This document shows, in pieces, positions 57,801 through 64,000 of a stretch of 64,000 nucleotides of DNA (position 1 is its first letter; each line of letters opens with the position of its first letter). The notes under the pieces were generated by a model that saw only the letters and a program-made list of their open reading frames with translations, was not told the DNA's origin and ran no database searches. The stretch spans positions 34,068,468-34,132,467 of the forward strand of contig LS997563.1 of assembly GCA_000469685.2 (NCBI GenBank), given 5' to 3'. Source of the DNA: Haemonchus contortus (Eukaryota > Nematoda > Chromadorea > Rhabditida > Trichostrongylidae). Both the position numbers and the translations under genes were made by a program.

Positions 57801-60800
57801 TCTATTTCCAGTACTTTGAATCCGTCACAGTTGAACGGAACAGCTCCGTCGCCTGTTTGTGGCTATCATATCTCTGGGGCCAACGGTCAACAGATCCAGA
57901 ATGTCCGGGTCGGAGATCAGGTTAAGCACGAATGGATCTGTACCACACCTGCTCCAAGTGAGTGCACCAGATTCTTTTTTTTTTCACAAGCATTAGAGGC
58001 ATCTTTCATAGTCCACAACCGGTCGCTAGCGACTGGCGACCAGTCGCGCGACCGGTCGCGGACCCATCTCACGAGCGACCCGGTCGCTCGACTGGTCGCT
58101 CGATTGATCGCGCCACTGGTCGCTCGATCGGTCGAGTAGGCCGCGCTAGCTATGGGTACCGCCGTGGACGGTCCCGCGCGACCAGTTGAGCGACCAGTCG
58201 AGCGACCGGTCGTGGACTATGAAAGATGCCGATATTGAAAAACTGGAACGTGGAACCTAACAGTTCTGGTCAGTGCCGTCCATCGGCTCCAGTGATATAT
58301 GATTGATTTATTTGAACATTTTTTCCAGAGTTGTATTCAATGCTCATTCATTCATGCTACGTCGAAGATGGAGCTGGCCAACGTTATCAGGTCATCGATG
58401 AGAACGGGTAAGGTGGCAACATTCCAATGCCATTTATCGAAAGCCTAAATATTGCTCATATCGTTGCTTAACAATAATTTAAACTCAAGTTGTACTTTCT
58501 ACTGAGAACGACTAGATTGGAAGTCAAAAATGGTCTTTCCCCTTCCTCGCTATCACGTAAGAACTTCGAACCAGAGGAATGCGAGTAATCACCGAGACCT
58601 TGAGGCATTCGAATGACCCCCTTGGCAATTGTTCCTCTGCTCCTTGCACAGAGAATCCTGATGCTTCCGAACTTCGCAACTTTATTCGAACTTCCGAACT
58701 TCCATTTATGTTTCCCACCTTAGTTTAATCCAAATTACATCTCAGCAAGGTTCCCTGCCAATACTCGAATTCATTAAAAACCAGCAAAACTTCTTCTTGT
58801 TACGTTTCGAGAAAAGTCTGTTCTTCACCAATCTTCTTATTTCACATAATGCTGAAACAGCAGTGCTGTTGGGCTGAACTTCTCCCTCCGTTAAGGAGCA
58901 CTCAGAAGTTTTTTTTTTTAAATTACAGGTCTTCACTGGACCGATCCAAAGAAAACTTGCTCAGTGCTTTACCAGACCTCTTTACTAGTACACCGCAAAT
59001 CAACGCAGCAAAATGCATTTCCCTTCAGAGTCGCATTTTCTGAGGTTTTCCCTTTAAATTGCTGCCTTATAGGATTTGTCATCGAGAAAAAAATGAACTA
59101 GAAAACGACGCACGATTCCAATGAACTGCCCTTGAGTTTCGCTGTTGCTCAGATCGTTTTTTGCCCCACTTGAATTCACGGAAATGGCAGAAAATTATAC
59201 TTTGAAATGCAAATAAACATACGGTAACGAGATCATTAAGGCATCACTCATTTCCAGATGTTCGCTGGACCATTACATTCTTAATACGCCACGTTACGAT
59301 TCAGACAGACTGACGGCAACTGTGGATGCGTTTATGATGAAATTTCCAGACAGGCGAGTTCCTTATGAATGAAATACGATTAACAAAAAATGTTTGGTGA
59401 GATCGAATAAGGATTTCGGTAGAAAACTACTGGGTAGGAGTGTTCAGGAGACTCCCTAACCATGGAAAGGAATCAACTCCCCATGGAACTTTGAATAGAG
59501 ATCTATGTATGTTTATCGATAGGGCTAGAAAATTTAATAAAAAGTATGGAAATTAAAACTGCAATATGAGTCTACCAAAAAAGTTGTGAGCGTTCAAAGT
59601 TTGCATATTGAAAGCATGAGGTGAGAGTGCCACGTCACTCATTCAGGTTCTTGTTTATGAATTCTACTGGAATTCTTATGTGATAGTTGAAAAAACTATC
59701 AGTCAAGGATGGCTGAGAAATTGATCAAGCCTCGTAAAGACTTGAAAATTCAATTTCGATTCAGATCCGCTGTGGATTTCCAGTGCTCTATTCAAGTATG
59801 CTCAAAGCTGGATAAAAACTGCACAGGAATCTCGGTAAGTTCTCCAGCCCTAACTACGCATGCATAGACCTACTTATTAATATCGCTTTTATAACTATTT
59901 GTTTTATTTCTTTTATTAGGAAGGGGGAGTGGAGCTGGCGATATCTATGCTTTTGTTTTCTGGGATGAATACTTTGTGCCATTCTATAACATCTTGGGAT
60001 ACAAACTTGATGAACCATGTTGCTCGAATATTGAATACTGCCGCTTCAGCAAGTACCGAGCGAATATTGAAAAGGCTCGCTACTTGCTGAATTCAAAATA
60101 TTGGAACCCTCTCAAAATCTGGGTCTTCCCAAGCCAATTCTACCTCCCTAGCAACTTTCCCTTCGGAAAGGTTGTGATGGTCAAAAACGGTTGAAACACT
60201 CAACTACTACATCTAAACCACCCTAAGCAAATCTCAATTGATGGTACCATCACTACATGGTATCGACAAACCGAAGCATATCACTGGCCTCCCTGTATCT
60301 GGGGTACGCAGGTTCAATCGACACCTTGCTCAAGAAAGCTCGTGGATTTGAAGCCGCAAAGGTTTCTATTTGGCATTGCTATGACCTCTACAAAGGGGTG
60401 CAGCTAATGAAAAACATTATTTTCTTGAAACTCCATCGTATGATTATCTGCGCGCCTGATAAATGTCCACTAGAGCAGGACTAATATGATGACATCAAGA
60501 CCGAAATACCCTAATGAAGTTTTTTATAAAGCACCTTGATTCACCAAAAACATAATTGATAGTTTGTAAATTTGTAAATTGTAGTTTGTAAATTTGTAAA
60601 TTGTAGTTTGTAAATTTGTATAATTTTGTATTGATAACTATGGATTTGTTTCCATCTGATGCTGCATAATTTTAAGCCTCCCGACTGTTCGGCTCTGGAC
60701 GAGCCTAACAAAAGACGACGTCGAGCGGCACCCGTCGATGCGGAATCCATGACCATACATGCGAATTCACTTACAGTCCTTGATGCGGATACTACTCAAG

Positions 60801-61853
60801 GTAAGAATTCTGATTATACTAGAAAGGGGAAGAATTCGCTTCTATTACTAAGATTGGCAGCGGATTGACATAGTGTCATTTGATTCATAAATGAAAGTCT
60901 AACTTTTTACCGAGTGGTGAAGAGCCATGAAACTGATCATCACAAACGGTTTTAAGTCTTTATTTCAAATGTTGATGCCAATTCTCCCCCTTACACTGAG
61001 AAAATGTCGTTTTCTATATTGTATTGTTGTGAGTAATGGTGTTGTAATGGTGTTGTGCAGGGAAGGTGCTCCACGCAGCATAGCGACCCACCTCTCACAT
61101 ACGTCGGATCCCATGCATAACTAGATGGCGCGAGTCCAAACAGAATTCGAGAATGAGCTAGTAATTGCTGCCTACCAAAACGCTCTGTCCGTTGATCAAA
61201 ATTAAGTGAATCTAAGAGTATAATCAGAATTTTTTGCTCAAGAGCACTCGCTTACAACGAATAGCCCAACGCCCTCGATCCACTCTGCTCAGAAAGGACC
61301 ACAAGTTACCCTTAATTGGTATAGATGGGTGGAAACAATCTTCAACGGTTCAGTCATTTGCACGCCGTCGTGAGACGTTACTTCCAGAAACTTTTCCCTA
61401 AAAAGCTGGTCAGAAGGCATATAAGCTCCCGTGGGCTGTCAGTAGCTCAAACAAAGAACCAACAAGGATAGCTCCCACTTGGCGTGAAGGCCTTGGAAGC
61501 ATAACATGTGCTCTCTCCCTCTTCTCTCTCTCTTCAGCTCCTTGAATCCAGTTCAGGATAGCACCGCAATTCATATAGCCAGTTACAATTTGAACGTTGA
61601 AATTGAGTGTCGAAAAGAACAACATTTACTGAAACTACTGAAGCGACTTTATGGCAACGACTAAAATGTTTTGTATTTTTCAGAAATTCCTCATTCGCTG
61701 GCGCTGACATCAGAGCCATGGATACCATCGGAGTTCTGTCTATCAATTGCTGGCTTCGGAATCCTCGTCTCAGCCTCCACATTTTTAGCAACAGTCTCCT
61801 TCGGGATGGCTGTGGCTAATGCTTACATCAAAGTCAATTCAACAAAATGGTGA
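51862..61853 (+). CDS. Cuticlin-like ZP-domain transmembrane protein, 11 exons (5' end not found)
   Basis: Exons: 51862-51922, 53105-53254, 53313-53369, 54529-55040, 56485-56627, 57812-57957, 58329-58407, 59258-59353, 59765-59834, 60677-60800, 61684-61853. All phases join; about 535 residues. The ZP domain starts at ITCERDRVVVTVTTSRPFAG (53112 on). It continues with VVSFHESFITKLDRAYRIQC, VCGYHISGANGQ, VKHEWICTT, HSCYVEDGAGQ, CSLDHYIL and FQCSIQVCSKLDKNC, the Cys pattern of nematode cuticlins. A furin-type site (NKRRRRAAP) follows, and the last exon holds a hydrophobic segment (IAGFGILVSASTFLATVSFG) with a short tail. Cuticlins are secreted by epidermis as membrane precursors, cleaved at the furin site and polymerised through ZP into cuticle or apical matrix. 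Exon 54529-55040 adds about 170 Ser/Gly/Pro-rich residues inside ZP-N, including a second basic run (RAQERRRRDT). The intron after 59353 uses GC-AG. Which cuticlin-like gene this is remains open; family call is strong. Confidence 0.88.
52165..52422 (+). mobile_element. tRNA-derived SINE in ZP-gene intron 1
   Basis: Head AGTGGTGTAGTGGCAAGTGA with box A, box B GGTTCGAACCC, then CGCCGAGGCCAACCAAGTCT, TTGATTGGTG, ACTCGTCTGAGAAGATAGAA and CAAGCCATTGTG. The body matches the copy at 53937-54226, with a small change at GGTACC. Confidence 0.8.
53937..54226 (+). mobile_element. tRNA-derived SINE, best-preserved copy, with 12-bp target duplication
   Basis: It starts GGTGTAGTGGCAAGTGGCGC (box A), with box B GGTTCGAATCC at about 53,982-53,992. 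A unique 3' body of about 200 bp ends in CAGACGGGATTGATTAACGC. A perfect 12-bp direct repeat TATGTAGGAGGT flanks it (53925-53936 and 54227-54238), the mark of LINE-driven insertion. It lies in the ZP-gene intron between exons 3 and 4. The head resembles a tRNA with a GTGTAGTGG D-arm, but which tRNA is unsure. Confidence 0.9.
55041..56484 (+). other. ZP-gene intron 4
   Basis: Bounded by GTGAGT and TATATTACAG. It contains an unassigned basic frame (55165-55452, + strand) and the palindrome at 55745-55794. I see no exon that would fit the ZP reading phase. Confidence 0.6.
55745..55794. repeat. 22-bp palindrome with one mismatch
   Basis: CGTTACTCCTTGGGTGTGGT (plus GG, 55745-55766), loop CATCAT, then its complement with one A/G change (55773-55794). 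It lies in ZP-gene intron 4. Confidence 0.85.
57999..58230. mobile_element. GC-rich fold-back element in a ZP-gene intron
   Basis: Ends GGCATCTTTCATAGTCCAC (left) and GTGGACTATGAAAGATGCC (right) are exact inverted repeats. The interior is built from repeats of GACCGGTCGC / GCGACCAGTC, themselves nearly self-complementary, so almost the whole element can fold. It is far more GC-rich than the intron around it. No clear target duplication and no coding frame. The frames at 57780-58189 run into it only by chance. Confidence 0.75.
59354..59764 (+). other. GC-AG intron of the ZP gene
   Basis: Exon end CCAGACAG is followed by GCGAGT, and the intron ends in GATTCAG. Phases of the flanking exons join exactly only with this GC donor, and the junction restores the conserved cuticlin segment (KFPD-R-SAVDFQC). 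Confidence 0.7.
59835..60676 (+). other. ZP-gene intron with unassigned frames
   Basis: Two + frames (59976-60194 and 60257-60484) look protein-like (GYKLDEPCCSNIEYCRFSKY; GSIDTLLKKARGFEAAKVSI) but match no family I know and do not fit the ZP phase. They may be a decayed insert of another gene or transposon. A minisatellite is at 60560-60622. Confidence 0.4.
60560..60622 (+). repeat. 22-bp minisatellite, about three units
   Basis: TAGTTTGTAAATTTGTAAAT (plus TG) twice in tandem and a partial third unit, about 55 bp upstream of exon 60677. Confidence 0.9.
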
Positions 61854-64000
61854 CATGAAAGCTCCTCCACTCGAATTGAACGGTTGTTTCCCCATGAAGT
61901 TGAGAGGAGTCCATTTTGAAGTGAAGAACTAACTGTCTTTGAGCTCCATATGTGACAGAAGCGTCTCCCAAGCCAAATTGTTTTCGAGCCATCTTTTTAC
62001 TGGCAGTTTTTCTCTATACTATCAGCTTCCACAGACTTTTGAATACATTCCACAGTATGTTAAAGAATTTTTTCTTTGAGCACGACAGGCTGGTGCTTAG
62101 TCACCGTTTTGACGATCTAAGACTGAGCTAAGGGCTTTTTCCACTAATGTATGCCCAGCTACCAGAATCACTTCCAGCGAACTGTCATGGCAATCATGAA
62201 GCTTTTAGCCTCAAAAAGCGAGCAATTCCATCTGGGTTATTCTTCTGAGTGAAATATAATCGTTTCGTGTAGACCTAAATTTAGTCTTCTGTGGTCTGAA
62301 AAACTGATAGAATAGCAAAAGCCAATCAGATATCAGATTGTCATATCAGATTGTCTTATGAAAATCTCAACCATCACTGATTTCTGAAAAATTATTAACT
62401 TGAGCTATCATTCGAGTGATTAAGCTGTAAAACATGAGATAGTTTCCTCATTTATTCATACCCTCTCTTGACTACATACGCCGTCACTGAACGTGAGCAT
62501 TCAACCGCCGTTCTACCCTTACCGAAGATCTGTGATTTTTATCATTTGCCTTTTACCCGGGTATTTTATACATTGAATAAGATGCGTTTACTTTATTTTT
62601 GATGTCCACTTATTGCTTTTTGTATTATTGTTTAATAAAGAATTCATTTATTCATAGCTCCTTGTCCTTCATGTGACTTTGAGGTTGCCTTCTACAGAAT
62701 AAAGCTCAGCTTCATGTCGTTAAATGCGATATACTGTTTTCTTTAACACCGTTTGATAAGTAGGGTATACTTGGCAGTTTGTGGTCGGGGGCACATGATC
62801 AAACCTACAACGATCTTACTTTTATCCGGCTTCAACGATGCTTCAACGATTGTTATTACTCCGTATCCGGATCCCAATGGAATTCACAACAACATTGGTC
62901 TAAGAAAATATGTTGACTGGCTAGCGGTCAATGTATGCTCCGTGGTATATGTAGTCTCCCACAGGTGATGCTGGGCAAGGAATAAAAGCAACTCTCAGAG
63001 CATCATTCAAATATATAGCCCTAATAAAAACTCAAATTAGATTTGATAAATGGGAACAATATCTGTTAGAGAAGACAGATATAACTCCCACTAACAATGC
63101 TAATCAACGGCACTGAAAAGGTCCTCTCTATTCTTGTTGTATTCCTATTTGATCGAAAGCTTGATGAAGGATTCTAAAAAGAAACCTTGCAAATACACTT
63201 CCTACTGAACTTTGGCTGACAAGGACCGTAACATTTACATCAGAGATGTACTTATAGAGGATGGCTATAAGGTTTACAAATAGAAAGAATTCCACGTGCG
63301 ACTTATTTTCGCTACAGAAAACAAAGAGTAAATATGTGAAGTCATTCCCAGAGTAATGAGTCAGCACGAAAACAAGAAGTTTGGGTCGGTCTAGGTACAA
63401 ACAACATGCTAGCGCCGTTGCTGTTGTACATAGTTCGAACGGAATTTCAACACTTTCAAACGTTCGAAATCACTAGAGGAAGGCGACGACTGATGACAAA
63501 TAGTCATGAGAACGCTACCTGTGACATGCACTTAAACTTCAACAGAAATCATCATCAAATCGAATCGCAATGTACCCATGCAGAACCCTAATATTATTCG
63601 TTCTGAAACTTGAAGGTGATTCCAGATGTCATGCTTTGGGGACTTCGTATGAACGAATAGACAGAGTCTACACATGCGCTCATAGAGTTCCTAAGAAAAG
63701 TCTTTTTTCAGGACGTGAGTTGGAGAGAGAGGGGAGGGAAGTGGTGGTCTCGCTCCAATGCTTTCAAATGAAAGGTACTCTACCTCGAGAAAAGAATCAA
63801 ATAAGAGGAAAATTCTTTTCAGAGTTTTTTTGTCTCATGACTGATTCCTTATCATCGTTCACGTAGTGCTCTGAAAAAAGAGAGTGAAACTATCATCACT
63901 GCATTCTGGCCACCTAGTACTTGAGTTCTTTCCGTTCTAAAAACCCGTCAGGTTCAAGGAGTGTCTGAGTTACCCCGTCCTACTTGTTTACAATGATACC
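61854..64000. other. ZP-gene 3' UTR and intergenic sequence
   Basis: AATAAA at 62634-62639 is a plausible poly(A) signal about 780 bp after the ZP stop. Beyond it only short frames are seen (for example 63128-63400 minus, 63570-63866 +), with no domains. Confidence 0.4.

Overview
The window is nuclear DNA of a eukaryote, most likely a clade V (strongylid, hookworm-like) nematode. The evidence is short exons with GT...TTTCAG introns, a cuticlin-type ZP gene, a tiny secreted ShKT-domain gene, AATAAA poly(A) signals, and many degraded mariner, MULE-type, RTE, Penelope and SINE copies. Species is not determined. Most open frames in the window are chance frames, and genes are split into exons.

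Layout. 1-1.8 kb: last two exons of an SR splicing factor. 2-20 kb: gene-poor, with a pair of 258-bp MULE-type MITEs, several copies of a tRNA-derived SINE, a dead full-length mariner (16.0-17.3 kb) and a few unassigned open frames. 20.9-22.6 kb: a small five-exon gene of unknown function. 23-32 kb: a rearranged block with an RTE LINE remnant, an intact ShKT gene, an inverted duplication carrying a broken ShKT copy, and a duplicated 3' gene end split by an AT-rich island. 33.5-34.1 kb: an internally deleted mariner with perfect 26-bp TIRs. 36.7-41.5 kb: a Penelope-like retroelement with an uninterrupted frame and permuted domains (Zn-knuckle + GIY-YIG first, then RT), followed by a 1.1-kb (TACA)n array. 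42.5-51.8 kb: little recognisable. 51.9-61.9 kb: 11 exons of a cuticlin-like ZP-domain membrane protein, whose introns hold two SINEs, a palindrome, a fold-back element and a minisatellite.

The most unusual signal is at 41,424-41,505, downstream of the Penelope-like frame and on the same strand. Every conserved core base of a hammerhead ribozyme is present there, each next to a matching helix. The three core strands, however, lie in an order that is none of the three known circular permutations: the CUGANGA strand sits in the loop of one hairpin, while the cleavage-site and GAAA strands sit in the loop of the next, so the core would form as a kissing-loop complex. All of this was read by eye, with no folding or database search.
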